From Octadecabacter arcticus 238 (lineage in GTDB: Bacteria; Pseudomonadota; Alphaproteobacteria; Rhodobacterales; Rhodobacteraceae): a stretch of 64,000 bases of DNA. Shown here piece by piece: positions 36,041-45,273 of the stretch. Made by a program: the position numbers and the translations under genes. The notes beneath the pieces were generated by a model. That model had not been told where the DNA came from. It saw nothing but the letters and a program-made list of their open reading frames with translations, and searched no databases. The stretch covers positions 5,136,280 to 5,200,279 of the forward strand of contig NC_020908.1 in assembly GCF_000155735.2 (NCBI RefSeq). Reading direction: 5' to 3'. Numbering within the stretch: position 1 is the first letter of the stretch; each line of letters opens with the position of its first letter.

Positions 36041-37141
36041 ATGGTGGCCGGTATCCACTCAAGTGCAGACGCGCGGCGCATTGCGCGTCGCCGTTTGCCT
36101 TGGATGGTATTTGACTACATCGACGGGGCCGCTGGTCGCGAAATCGGGGCGGCGCGCAATCGCGCGGCTTTTGATGATTTGGAACTGCGGCCGCGTATTT
36201 TGCGCGACGTGAGTGACAGATCATTGGCGGTTCCCCTGTTCGATCAGACCGCCAAGGTGCCGTTCGGTATCAGCCCTATGGGCATGTGCAACCTGTCCGC
36301 TCCGGGTGCTGACATGATGCTTGCGCGACTGGCAGCGCGCGAACATGTGCCGCTTGGCGTATCGACAGTGGCATCCACCGCGATGGAGCCGCTGATTGAG
36401 GCTGCTGAAGGGCACGCGTGGTTTCAGTTGTATTTTACGGGTGATGGCGACGGCACATTCAAACTCGTGGAACGTGCCAAGGCCGCTGGTTATGAAACAA
36501 TTATCCTAACGGTCGATGTCCCCGAGGTGGGCCGTCGCCCCCGTGAATTGCGCCACGGCTTTACCATGCCATTCAAGATTGGCCCACGACAGTTCCTTGA
36601 TTTTGCGTGTCACCCGCGTTGGTCGCTGACAGCGCTGGCCAAGGGCAAGCCGCAGATGGCGAACTTTGACATGGATGGATATGAATTCGATCGCACCGAA
36701 AGCCGTGCCAAAGCAAACTGGAACACGCTGGCGCAACTTCGCGACATGTGGCCCGGCAAGCTGGTCGTCAAAGGTGTGTTGGACGCCCAAGATGCTCTGA
36801 TGCTGCGCGACGCTGGTGTTGACGCCATTCAGGTGTCCAGCCACGGATCGCGCCAGCTTGATAGTGCGCCACCACCCATAACGGCGTTGGCCGACATACG
36901 CCAAGCCGTTGGCCCAGACGTCCCGCTGTTCTACGATACCGGTCTGCGCAGTGGCGAAGATGTGGTCAAAGCGTTCCAACAAGGCGCGAACTTCACCTTT
37001 CTGGGGCGTATTCTGCAATTTGCGATTGCCGCTGCCGGGGAAGAGGGGCTTGCCGCACTGTGGGATGTCTTGAAGACCGAGACGAGCATTACAATTGCCC
37101 AGATTGGCAAAACGTCGCTGTTGGATGATCCAGAAAACTAA
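36041..37141 (+). CDS. FMN-dependent 2-hydroxyacid dehydrogenase, probable sulfolactate dehydrogenase
   Basis: 366 aa of the lactate/glycolate oxidase family. FDYIDGAAGREI opens the barrel; PFGISPMGMCNLSAPGADMM, STVASTAMEPL and FQLYFTGDGD hold FMN; catalytic His-Arg lie in QVSSHGSRQLDSAPPP (usual SNHGGRQLD, here Gly to Ser), followed by FYDTGLRSGEDVVKA and LGRILQF. It starts directly after the comE stop with no gap. The missing step between HpsN (sulfolactate) and ComDE (sulfopyruvate) makes a membrane- or quinone-coupled sulfolactate dehydrogenase, like SlcD, the best guess. Confidence 0.72.
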   Translation: MVAGIHSSADARRIARRRLPWMVFDYIDGAAGREIGAARNRAAFDDLELRPRILRDVSDRSLAVPLFDQTAKVPFGISPMGMCNLSAPGADMMLARLAAREHVPLGVSTVASTAMEPLIEAAEGHAWFQLYFTGDGDGTFKLVERAKAAGYETIILTVDVPEVGRRPRELRHGFTMPFKIGPRQFLDFACHPRWSLTALAKGKPQMANFDMDGYEFDRTESRAKANWNTLAQLRDMWPGKLVVKGVLDAQDALMLRDAGVDAIQVSSHGSRQLDSAPPPITALADIRQAVGPDVPLFYDTGLRSGEDVVKAFQQGANFTFLGRILQFAIAAAGEEGLAALWDVLKTETSITIAQIGKTSLLDDPEN

Positions 37142-37257
37142 GTGATGCGGCGACCCAATCGTTTGCTCGCGGGTTGGTGAACGAACTGTAAGGAACTGGT
37201 AATTCACTCGAATGATCCCATATCATGAGTTAACGCAGTGATAAGGGGTATTTCACC

Positions 37258-37704
37258 ATGGCCAAATATAACAAGAACCCAGACGTTGTCGCGACTCTCA
37301 CGCCGGAGCAGTTTTATGTGACGCAAGAAAGTGGCACTGAACGCCCTTGGACGGGCGCATATTTGGACAACAAAGAGGTCGGCATTTATGTCGATATAGT
37401 TTCAGGTGAGCCGCTGTTCGCGTCATCGGATAAGTACGAATCAGGCTGCGGCTGGCCAAGTTTTACCAAGCCGATTGAACCCGCCCACGTCAATGAATTG
37501 ACCGACAACACGCTGGGTATGATCCGTACCGAGGTCCGTTCGACCCATGGCGACAGCCACCTTGGGCATGTGTTTCCTGATGGACCACAAGATCAAGGCG
37601 GGCTGCGGTACTGCATCAACGGGGCGTCGCTGCGATTTATTGCCAAGGCTGATATGGATGCCGAAGGCTACGGGGAATTCTGTAACCAAGTGGAGGATGC
37701 TTAA
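37258..37704 (+). CDS. msrB: peptide-methionine (R)-S-oxide reductase, zinc-less type
   Basis: 148 aa. Core motifs: [50 protein letters not shown] and the catalytic Cys in [12 protein letters not shown]. The CxxC pairs that bind zinc in many MsrB are absent ([11 protein letters not shown] replaces the first). Repairs R-oxidised methionine. Well-placed ribosome site (aagggg). Directly followed by msrA. Confidence 0.93.
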   Translation: MAKYNKNPDVVATLTPEQFYVTQESGTERPWTGAYLDNKEVGIYVDIVSGEPLFASSDKYESGCGWPSFTKPIEPAHVNELTDNTLGMIRTEVRSTHGDSHLGHVFPDGPQDQGGLRYCINGASLRFIAKADMDAEGYGEFCNQVEDA

Positions 37705-38217
37705 ATGTCAAATACTGAACGCGCAGTGCTGGCCGGTGGATGTTTTTGGGGCATGGAAGACTTGATCAGAAAGCTGCCCGGCGTTGTGTCAACGCGGGTA
37801 GGTTATACTGGTGGCGATGTCGCCAATGCGACGTATCGCAATCACGGGACCCATGCCGAAGGGATCGAGATTAACTTTGATCCCACACAAATGACCTATC
37901 GTCGGCTTTTGGAATTCTTCTTTCAAATCCACGATCCGACGACCATGAACCAACAAGGCAACGATCGCGGAATGTCTTATCGCTCAGCCATTTACTATGT
38001 GGATGAATCTCAAAAAGCTGTCGCCGAAGAAACGATCAAGGATGTGGATGCATCTGGTCTTTGGCCGAACAAGGTTATCACCGAACTGGACCCCGTGAGT
38101 GAGTTTTGGGAAGCCGAACCCGAGCATCAGGATTATCTTGAGCGTGTTCCTCACGGTTACACATGCCACTTCATCCGCCCCGATTGGGTGTTGCCCCGCC
38201 GCGAAGCGGCCGAATAG
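37705..38217 (+). CDS. msrA: peptide-methionine (S)-S-oxide reductase
   Basis: 170 aa with the active site [20 protein letters not shown] and the MsrA signature [14 protein letters not shown]...HAEGIEI. Reduces S-methionine sulfoxide and pairs with MsrB. It begins 1 nt after the msrB stop. The C-terminus PRREAAE lies in a short tandem duplication. Confidence 0.94.
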   Translation: MSNTERAVLAGGCFWGMEDLIRKLPGVVSTRVGYTGGDVANATYRNHGTHAEGIEINFDPTQMTYRRLLEFFFQIHDPTTMNQQGNDRGMSYRSAIYYVDESQKAVAEETIKDVDASGLWPNKVITELDPVSEFWEAEPEHQDYLERVPHGYTCHFIRPDWVLPRREAAE

Positions 38218-38239
38218 ATAAGGCGCGAAGCGGCCGAAT
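38201..38239 (+). repeat. short tandem duplication at the msrA end
   Basis: gcgaagcggccgaat occurs at 38201-38215 and again at 38225-38239, 24 bp apart, covering the msrA stop and the gap to the convergent hydantoinase gene. Confidence 0.9.
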
Positions 38240-38241
38240 TA

Positions 38242-40236
38242 TTAGGTCGTGATACGCGGCCGCCCGCGGGCAGTTATGCGCAACGTCGCTTCGATGAACA
38301 TCGTCTGAGCCTCAACCTGTGCTTCTCGCAGGTTGAGGCTTTCAGTGATCCTGACCTCTTCGACACCTGACGCGATAGCCTGTTCGGTCGCCTGTTTGGT
38401 CAGGGCCAACCGCAAAGCTGTGAGAGCTGAGTCCTTGTCACCAAACTGTGCTGGCCCTTCTGGCAGGTGGACGCGATACGCACCTGCGCCGCCGCTGGTG
38501 ACTGTTCCTTCGGCATGGATCGCGACCTGACCAACGACCGCACCAATGGCATTTGCGACGCCGCCATTGTTGGGCAGGATCGTGGGGCAGCCCAAAAGCG
38601 TGCCCACCGCGCCATAATAAGTTTGCGCAGACGCCCCAAGACCTATCACCGGCATCGCCAAACCTGCATCAAATCGCACGATATTTTGGTGGTTCTTCAG
38701 CCCTGCTGTCATCAAGGGATGGCGGGCCAATTGGGCCGGATCATCCCACCCTTCTTCTGACAAAGCAGTCTCCAACAGTGACCAAGTCGTCTGCTGTGTA
38801 AGCCTGTCAATAATGGTGCGCGCGAGGGGTTCAGCGCCAGAACTCAGACGTTCACCACTGCCGATCCGTCGTCGCGCGAAAAGCGTCAGCGCCTTTTCTG
38901 CCGCACTTGTGTCCCAGTCTACCATATGACCCAAAGTGTGGCTCGCATCCGATGGGGTAACACCCGAAATCATAACCAATCCCTGTTGTACAAGACGCGC
39001 CAACGCTGGCCCTTCGATCCGGCTTTGGACGGCGTCTATCCAACGCACTGGGCCGTCGCGCAACCGCGACGCAACTGCCGCTTCGCGGGCGTCTAGGCCG
39101 TCAGGGAATTTCTCCCACTGGGCGATCACGAACTGGGTCGCCTCTTCTGACGGCGTCTCAAGCGTCAAAGCGCGATCCATGGCGGTGTGCGCAAGTTCGG
39201 GGTAGTCACGCGCAAACAGTGACACTGGCATCACGCGGCGCGGCCCAAGTCGAAGCCCACCTTCCAGTCCCTCAATTACAGACACTTCACTGTCGCCACC
39301 CAAACCAAAGGTACGCATCGCGACCGCCTCGACCATGGTGCGATACTTTCCGACTTTGGCGCCCTGCGGATCGATCTTTGGAACACCGTCCTTGAGGACA
39401 CAGATATCCGTTGTTGTCCCGCCGATGTCGCTGACAAGCGCGTCTTTCGCCCCCGTTAGCCATTGCGCACCTGCGATGCTGGCCGCTGGACCGCTTAGGA
39501 TTGTCTCAATAGGCCGCTCTCGCGCCAGCTCCGCGGAAATAAGCGCGCCGTCCCCCCGCACGACCATTAAGCGTGCGTCGATCCCCAACGCTTCAATGTG
39601 TGCCTCCGTCGCCGCGATCAAGCGATCGATCAATCCGATGAGACGGGCATTCAAAACGGCTGTCAGTGCGCGTTTCGGCCCCCCTAGCGCCTGACTAAGT
39701 TCATGCGAACAGGTCACGGGCACACCAAGAACGTCACGCACAATATCGCGCACTGTAATTTCATGAGACGGATTGCGCGTCGCGAACCGACTGGCGATTG
39801 CGACGCCAGAAACTTTGACAAAAAGAGACTCTAACGCATGGCGAATTGCGTCTGTATCCAAGTCGGTGATGGCAGTTCCGGCATGGCTGTGCCCGCCTTG
39901 CGCGAAGATCACCGGGTCTCCGTTTAATGCGTCTGACAGATCGGCCCTCTTCAATTCGGTTTCATCAAACCCGATGAACACCAACGCCACCCGTCCGCCT
40001 TGCCCTTCGACCAATGCATTGGTCGCCAGCGTCGTCGAAAGCGACACCATCGACACATCTGACGGGGCAACACCACTTTGTTCCATGACAGCGTCAATCG
40101 CGGCCCCGATTCCTGTCGAGAGGTCTGGCCGTGTTGTGAGGGCCTTTGCCCGTGCGACGATCACGCCTGCCTCATCGTCGAGCAATATCGCGTCGGTATA
40201 TGTGCCGCCTGTGTCGATGCCAAGTAAGTGGGTCAT
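38242..40236 (-). CDS. hydantoinase/oxoprolinase family protein (HyuA-like)
   Basis: About 664 aa. ASKHA-type ATPase fold: phosphate motif LLGIDTGGTYTDAILLDDE at the N-terminus and VSDIGGTTTDICVLKDG in the middle, with GPAASIAGAQWL between. The family opens cyclic amides with ATP, usually with a separate HyuB; none is nearby, so the substrate is open. The start at 40236 (MTHLLGID) is chosen over 40302 because the fold begins there. It is convergent to msrA and lies about 90 bp from the ABC transporter genes, with which it may share a transcript. Confidence 0.85.
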   Translation of the reverse strand: MTHLLGIDTGGTYTDAILLDDEAGVIVARAKALTTRPDLSTGIGAAIDAVMEQSGVAPSDVSMVSLSTTLATNALVEGQGGRVALVFIGFDETELKRADLSDALNGDPVIFAQGGHSHAGTAITDLDTDAIRHALESLFVKVSGVAIASRFATRNPSHEITVRDIVRDVLGVPVTCSHELSQALGGPKRALTAVLNARLIGLIDRLIAATEAHIEALGIDARLMVVRGDGALISAELARERPIETILSGPAASIAGAQWLTGAKDALVSDIGGTTTDICVLKDGVPKIDPQGAKVGKYRTMVEAVAMRTFGLGGDSEVSVIEGLEGGLRLGPRRVMPVSLFARDYPELAHTAMDRALTLETPSEEATQFVIAQWEKFPDGLDAREAAVASRLRDGPVRWIDAVQSRIEGPALARLVQQGLVMISGVTPSDASHTLGHMVDWDTSAAEKALTLFARRRIGSGERLSSGAEPLARTIIDRLTQQTTWSLLETALSEEGWDDPAQLARHPLMTAGLKNHQNIVRFDAGLAMPVIGLGASAQTYYGAVGTLLGCPTILPNNGGVANAIGAVVGQVAIHAEGTVTSGGAGAYRVHLPEGPAQFGDKDSALTALRLALTKQATEQAIASGVEEVRITESLNLREAQVEAQTMFIEATLRITARGRPRITT

Positions 40237-40323
40237 GGGAGTCCTTAAGTTACGTTTCCAGATTACTGCTGAATAAACAGATCGCTGGCTCAAAGACGAC
40301 ATATAGCGGCCAGACTTGATCGC

Positions 40324-40971
40324 TTACCCCTTGGAAAGGCTCTCCAATTCAATAACTGCGCCACCCGCCGCCTGCGCATCTTCAATATCATGTGTGACCA
40401 TCAATACCGGCAAGGCGCGTTCCTTGGCGGTCTGGAAAACCAAATCTCTGACTTGCGCGCGCAGGTCGGCGTCCAGACGGGAAAACGCTTCGTCGAGCAA
40501 TAGCGCGCAAGGATTTGAAAGTAGCATTCGAACCAACGCGACCCGCGCTTTTTGGCCACCCGACAGGGTGGCAGGATCACGATCAGCAAAACCAGTCAGC
40601 CCGACGTCGCCGAGCGCATCTTCCACTTGCGCCCGCCGCGCAGCCTTGCCGCCACCAGGGGGCATCCCGAAGGCCAGATTTGCGCCCACCGACATATGCG
40701 GAAAGAGCAGATCGTCTTGAAACAGGATGCCGATACGACGCGCATGTGGTGGTTTTGTCGTGATATCAACACCGTCCAGCAGGACCTGCCCCATACCCGT
40801 AAATGTAGGTGCGAGAGTTCCGGTGATGTAGGCAAGCAGCGTCGACTTTCCAACACCAGACGGCCCCATGACGGTCAAAACCTCACCAGCGGCAACCGCA
40901 TGATCGACCTCAATTAGTGGGATACCTGCACGCATGATGCACAGATTCCGCAGGATTAGACCCTTATTCAT
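40324..40971 (-). CDS. ynjD: ABC transporter ATP-binding protein, YnjD-like
   Basis: 215 aa ATPase with Walker A MGPSGVGKSTLLAYI, Q-loop FQDDLLFPH, signature LSGGQKARVAL, Walker B ALLLDEAFSRLD and switch VTHDIEDA. It powers import through the YnjC permease. The 8-nt overlap with ynjC indicates coupling. Also similar to ThiQ; the YnjB-C-D-F gene order decides the name. Confidence 0.83.
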   Translation of the reverse strand: MNKGLILRNLCIMRAGIPLIEVDHAVAAGEVLTVMGPSGVGKSTLLAYITGTLAPTFTGMGQVLLDGVDITTKPPHARRIGILFQDDLLFPHMSVGANLAFGMPPGGGKAARRAQVEDALGDVGLTGFADRDPATLSGGQKARVALVRMLLSNPCALLLDEAFSRLDADLRAQVRDLVFQTAKERALPVLMVTHDIEDAQAAGGAVIELESLSKG

Positions 40972-42640
40972 GCAATCCCCTCCGGTTACGCCAAAGTATA
41001 GTCGGAATAATCAGCGCCAGCGTAAACGGCACGAGTGCGGCCAACGTTTGCATTAAGCCATAAACGCCAATCGCGCGCCTGTCTCCCCCTGATGCAAGCG
41101 CGACGGCTTCAGTTGTCAGCGTCGAAACCCGACCCCCGCCAATCAGTAAAGTCGCGAGGTATTGACCAACTGAGACTGCAATGCCGACGGACGTCGCCGT
41201 CAGGATCGGGCGCAGCAACATCGGTACGCGCACCTGCCAGAAGACTGTCGAAGGTCGCGCACCAAGGGCGCTTGCAACTGTGGCATAGCGAATATCCCAC
41301 GACCGCCAAGGGTCACCAAGTGAAAGGAAGACGTAGGGCAGCACAAACACCAAATGGGCGAAAATAACGGGCAAGCGGCCGACATCGGCGCCAAGATTGA
41401 GAAGAAGTGTCTGTAGTCCGGGTAGGAACGCTGTTTGCGGAACAAGGAGCGGCAGATACAACAGCCACAATCCGCGCCGCGTTAGGCCGCGCCCGCTCCG
41501 GTGTTCTGCTTCAAGACATCCAAGGACCAATGCCAGCGCAAGTAACACTGCGATACCTGCAACAAGAAAAGTTTCCCCCAAAGTAGCAATCGCATCGGGA
41601 CCATGGCGGCCCCACGTGCGCAGTGTAAAGCTGTCTGGAAGAACGTTTGGAAAACTCCAAAACGCAGCAAAAGACCAGACAGCCAAACCTGCGAGGCCAA
41701 ACAGAATCGTGAAGGCAGAAATAGATCCTAAACCAAGGGAGAAGGCCCGAATTGGCGTATCAAATTTCCCACGGCCGCCGGACATGATCCACCGATGACC
41801 AAGGCGCGCTACGATGCGTTCGCCGCACCACCACAAACCCAACGCACCAATGACGAGGGCAAGTTGTAACAACGCCGCTGCTGCCCCCGTAAGACGCATA
41901 GAAAGATCTGGGTCGCTCATCCATTTTACGATTTGCACAGAAAGGGTCGGTGGCGTGCTTGGGCCGAGGATAACAGCCACGTCTACGATGCTCATTGAAT
42001 AGGCGATCACGACATAAACGGGCAAGCGGATTTGCGTGTAGACGCGCGGAAATACTGTTTTTAGCCAGCCCGTCAGTCGACCATAGCCGAGGGCCTGTGC
42101 CACAAGCAGCGATCTTCGCGGTTGCGCTTGACCCATTGCTGCGATCGTCATCAGCATCAAAAACGGGACCTCTTTAACGACCAGTCCAGCAATCATCGCA
42201 AGGCCAAGTGGGTCTTGCACGATGAGCAAGTCAGGCGGGCGGTCCCATCCTGTTAGCGCAGGTGAAAGCAATCGCGCCACCCAACCTGACGGCGCAATTA
42301 GGAAGGCAAGACCAAACGCAGCAGCCGCATGCGGCACCGACAGCAGCGGCGACAGCATCCGTTCCAACACGCTAAATGATCGGGTTCTGGACCAACTCGC
42401 AGTGATGAACACAACAATGGCGAGTGACACACTTGTCGCTATGAGACCCGACATAACTGAAAGTCGAACCGCCGCTCCGAGCCCAGCCCATCCGAACAAG
42501 TTTCGGAATGGGTCAAGGGACGGCCCCGTCAGACTCGCAGCCGGCAAATGTCCGAAGGCGGGCAGGGCTGTCCCCCAAAGGCCCGCTGCCACGGGCCCCA
42601 ACATTGCAAGCAGTGTCAGTGCTGGAAGGAAACGAAGCAT
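40964..42640 (-). CDS. ynjC: ABC transporter permease, fused two-module type, YnjC-like
   Basis: 558 aa inner-membrane protein with about a dozen hydrophobic helices in two homologous halves, each with an EAA-type loop (AQALGYGRLTGWLKTVFPRVY; ASALGARPSTVFWQVRVPMLL). Fused permeases of this kind occur in YnjC, ThiP and iron-type importers. The substrate is unknown; the N-terminus is compatible with a signal anchor. Confidence 0.84.
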   Translation of the reverse strand: MLRFLPALTLLAMLGPVAAGLWGTALPAFGHLPAASLTGPSLDPFRNLFGWAGLGAAVRLSVMSGLIATSVSLAIVVFITASWSRTRSFSVLERMLSPLLSVPHAAAAFGLAFLIAPSGWVARLLSPALTGWDRPPDLLIVQDPLGLAMIAGLVVKEVPFLMLMTIAAMGQAQPRRSLLVAQALGYGRLTGWLKTVFPRVYTQIRLPVYVVIAYSMSIVDVAVILGPSTPPTLSVQIVKWMSDPDLSMRLTGAAAALLQLALVIGALGLWWCGERIVARLGHRWIMSGGRGKFDTPIRAFSLGLGSISAFTILFGLAGLAVWSFAAFWSFPNVLPDSFTLRTWGRHGPDAIATLGETFLVAGIAVLLALALVLGCLEAEHRSGRGLTRRGLWLLYLPLLVPQTAFLPGLQTLLLNLGADVGRLPVIFAHLVFVLPYVFLSLGDPWRSWDIRYATVASALGARPSTVFWQVRVPMLLRPILTATSVGIAVSVGQYLATLLIGGGRVSTLTTEAVALASGGDRRAIGVYGLMQTLAALVPFTLALIIPTILWRNRRGLHE

Positions 42641-42663
42641 GATTGCGTTTTACAGACCCTGAA

Positions 42664-43863
42664 TTATTGCCCAGTCCCGTAACGTTCTGCCCAATCATCT
42701 GCGATGCGCGTCATCCAGCTGGGATGCGGTTCCGCCTGAACAGAGCCTAATTCCACAGGTGACAGGGTCGCGACGCCCAGTTCCAGAGCGTCGAAAGCTT
42801 CGCGTTCATCGGCAGACAAAGCGTCCATATTCAAAACGGTGCCATAGCCGAGGATATTGGGGTCCTGCGCGCGGGCCTGTGCCTCCGGTGACATCAAGAA
42901 ATTCGCCACAACCATCGCACCGGCCGCAGAGCCCGAATTGTAGGGAATCGCCACAAAGGAAGCATTGCCGATAGTGCCTTTATCCAGCACGAAAGTACGC
43001 ACCGTATCGGGCAATTCGAAGTTCGTGATTGCGGTGGATGCGGCACCCGGGCTGAATGAAATCGACAGATCGAGCTCACCGTCAGCAATCAACGGGAACA
43101 TTGCGGTGCCTGTCGCCGGATAGGCGCGGCCCATCCGCCAAAGATGCGGGGTCAATGCATCAAGGTATGCCCAAAGCGGAGCGGTCACTTCGCTGTAGTT
43201 TTCGTCTGTAGCTGGGGTTTGCAGCACCGAAAGGTCCTCGAGAATATCAACCAACGCCTGCTTTAGGAAGGTCGTGCCTAAGAAATCTGGTGGCTGCGGA
43301 TAGCTGAACCGACCGGGGTTCGCCTGCGCCCATTCCAACAACTCCTCCATTGAGCCGAGCTCATCTGGCATCGTGGCGGTGTTTTGCACGAACACGACCT
43401 GCGCCATGGCCCAAGGCGATTCGTACCCCTCGATCGGCACCGTAAAATCGGTTTGAACTGTTTTGCCTTCAACATCCACGACAGCCCAGTTCGGCAGTTG
43501 TTCTGCATAAGGCCCAAACAGCAGATCAGCGTCTTTCATCGCCGCGAAATTTGACCCGTTGATCCAGATCATGTCGATCGCACCGTCGTCGTCCTCGCCC
43601 GCTTGTTTCTCGCTTAACACCCGCGTTACGGCGTCCGCCGTATCGGTCAGCTTCACATGCTCAAGCACGACACCGTAGTCTTCCAATACGCGATCCCCGA
43701 CCCACGCCAGAAAGTCATTGGTCGTGGTCGATCCGCCCCACGCGTTCCAGTAAACGGTCTGGCCGTTGGCCTCAGCCGTCACAGCGTCCCAGTCCGACGG
43801 GTCCGGATTGGCAAGCGTGAAGGTGGGGGCGACAAGGGCTGCAATCAAAACGATATGTTTCAT
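42664..43863 (-). CDS. ynjB: ABC transporter periplasmic binding protein, YnjB-like
   Basis: 399 aa with a signal peptide (MKHIVLIAALVAPTFTLA, cleavage near residue 18). NGQTVYWNAWGGSTTTNDFLAW and IDMIWINGSNFAAMKDADLL match the YnjB type of extracytoplasmic binding protein. It captures the ligand for YnjCD. It lies 23 nt upstream of ynjC and its start overlaps the stop of the CDP-alcohol phosphatidyltransferase gene. Confidence 0.85.
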   Translation of the reverse strand: MKHIVLIAALVAPTFTLANPDPSDWDAVTAEANGQTVYWNAWGGSTTTNDFLAWVGDRVLEDYGVVLEHVKLTDTADAVTRVLSEKQAGEDDDGAIDMIWINGSNFAAMKDADLLFGPYAEQLPNWAVVDVEGKTVQTDFTVPIEGYESPWAMAQVVFVQNTATMPDELGSMEELLEWAQANPGRFSYPQPPDFLGTTFLKQALVDILEDLSVLQTPATDENYSEVTAPLWAYLDALTPHLWRMGRAYPATGTAMFPLIADGELDLSISFSPGAASTAITNFELPDTVRTFVLDKGTIGNASFVAIPYNSGSAAGAMVVANFLMSPEAQARAQDPNILGYGTVLNMDALSADEREAFDALELGVATLSPVELGSVQAEPHPSWMTRIADDWAERYGTGQ

Positions 43864-44480
43864 CAGTCTTCCTTAGGGGTGAATACGCGCTGGGCGGCGA
43901 CAATACGAAGGGTTGCGGTGGCAAAGCAAAGAGCCCCAAAAATCCAAGCAAGCATCGAAAAGGATGCGGGGAACAGGCACAATAGCACGAAGAAGATGAT
44001 GGTCTCGGTCCCCTCCAGCAATCCATTTGAAAAGTAGAGTGACTTGATACCTTGGGCCGACGTTTCCATGCCACGCTTTTCCGCAAGGATGGCATAGCCG
44101 AGGAAACTTGTACCGTTGAAATAAAAGCTCATCAGCAGGAATGCGCCAGCGATGGCGTTGTCAGTTGGGTCCATCAAAACAAACGCAAAGGGGATGGCGC
44201 CATAGAACAAAAAATCACAGGCGATATCGAGGTAGCCGCCAAAATCAGTTGTCTTTGATGCGCGTGCGACCGCGCCGTCCAGACCATCTGCGATGCGCGA
44301 CGCGAGCAATGGGACCAGCGCCAGCAACGGCCAACCAACTGCGATAAACAACGCTCCCAACAAGCCAAGTGCCAGACCTGCAATCGTCACACCATCTGCC
44401 GTGACACCACGCGCCGCTAGGTTTCGCCCTAACGCGTTCAGTGATGGATCAATTAATTTTCGGGCGGCAGTGTCCAGCAT
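43863..44480 (-). CDS. ynjF: CDP-alcohol phosphatidyltransferase, YnjF-like
   Basis: 205 aa membrane enzyme. The catalytic motif D-G-x2-A-R-x8-G-x3-D-x3-D is complete in RIADGLDGAVARASKTTD through FGGYLDIACD. It transfers a phosphatidyl or similar group from a CDP-alcohol. The start at 44480 (MLDTAARKL) has agagg about 5 nt upstream; the longer frame has none. In E. coli the same four gene types (ynjB, C, D, F) cluster, which suggests a shared function that has not been worked out. Confidence 0.83.
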   Translation of the reverse strand: MLDTAARKLIDPSLNALGRNLAARGVTADGVTIAGLALGLLGALFIAVGWPLLALVPLLASRIADGLDGAVARASKTTDFGGYLDIACDFLFYGAIPFAFVLMDPTDNAIAGAFLLMSFYFNGTSFLGYAILAEKRGMETSAQGIKSLYFSNGLLEGTETIIFFVLLCLFPASFSMLAWIFGALCFATATLRIVAAQRVFTPKED

Positions 44481-44627
44481 AGGACCTCTCTGTGTTCGAG
44501 AGGTGTTGTGGCCTAAGCATCCGTTCCGCGCAATCGCACTGACACGAAAGTGACTCACGCGTTCAATCTGAAACGAAAAAAGGGCCACGCATCTGCGCAG
44601 CCCCTATTCTTCGAATTAAACTGGCCC

Positions 44628-45095
44628 TTAGTTTGACTCAGCTTCGGGCTCTTCACCTATTGCGCCGAATGTCGCGAGGTATGCATAGATGTCGACGGCG
44701 TCTTGCGCGTCACGGACACGGTAAGCCATTTTGCCCCGTGCGCGGTTGTCATCAAGCTCTGCGCGCAGCCATCCGGTTGGGTCTTGGACATATGCGACAA
44801 AGGCCGCTTCTGTCCAAGCTTGGCCCGCTTCCCCAAGTTCAACAATAGCATCGCCATAACGGAAATCTTCGATAACACCGAGTTGGCGGCCCGCGAGGTC
44901 ATAAAGATTTGGTCCCGTGCTTGCATTGCGCCCGGCAAGAACTTCGCCATCTGCATCTGCAACAATGTGGCAAGCCACGCACTGACGGTCGAACTGTTGC
45001 TCGCCGGCGGCGGCATCACCAGTCGCGCTGTGGCCATCTGCGAAGGCGGGTGCGGCCAGAAGCGTAATCGCGGCGGCATAGATAAACTTGGACAT
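44628..45095 (-). CDS. periplasmic cytochrome c
   Basis: 155 aa with a signal peptide (MSKFIYAAAITLLAAPAFA), one haem site CVACH (QQFDRQCVACHIVAD), and a likely Met ligand in ARGKMAYRVRD. Class I cytochrome c, so a soluble electron carrier. The start at 45095 is favoured because ggag stands 6 nt upstream; the ATG at 45101 touches that site. The C-terminus is acidic (EEPEAESN). Confidence 0.9.
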   Translation of the reverse strand: MSKFIYAAAITLLAAPAFADGHSATGDAAAGEQQFDRQCVACHIVADADGEVLAGRNASTGPNLYDLAGRQLGVIEDFRYGDAIVELGEAGQAWTEAAFVAYVQDPTGWLRAELDDNRARGKMAYRVRDAQDAVDIYAYLATFGAIGEEPEAESN

Positions 45096-45273
45096 AGGCA
45101 TCTCCCTAGCGTCATATCTGAATACGGCGGTTGGCGCTTCGAGTCGAGAATTAGTCTTTAGGACTTAGTCGTCCAGCAGAATATCCACTAGGTGCCTGAT
45201 ATGCGATATCATGCCACGTGCAAGGCGTAGGCCGATAGGTCATATTGCCCAAAACGTCCAAGAGGTGCGAATT

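Noticed and set aside
40324..43863. Thiamine transporter ThiBPQ
   Set aside because: The ATPase and fused permease look alike, but the binding protein and the linked CDP-alcohol phosphatidyltransferase match the YnjBCDF set.
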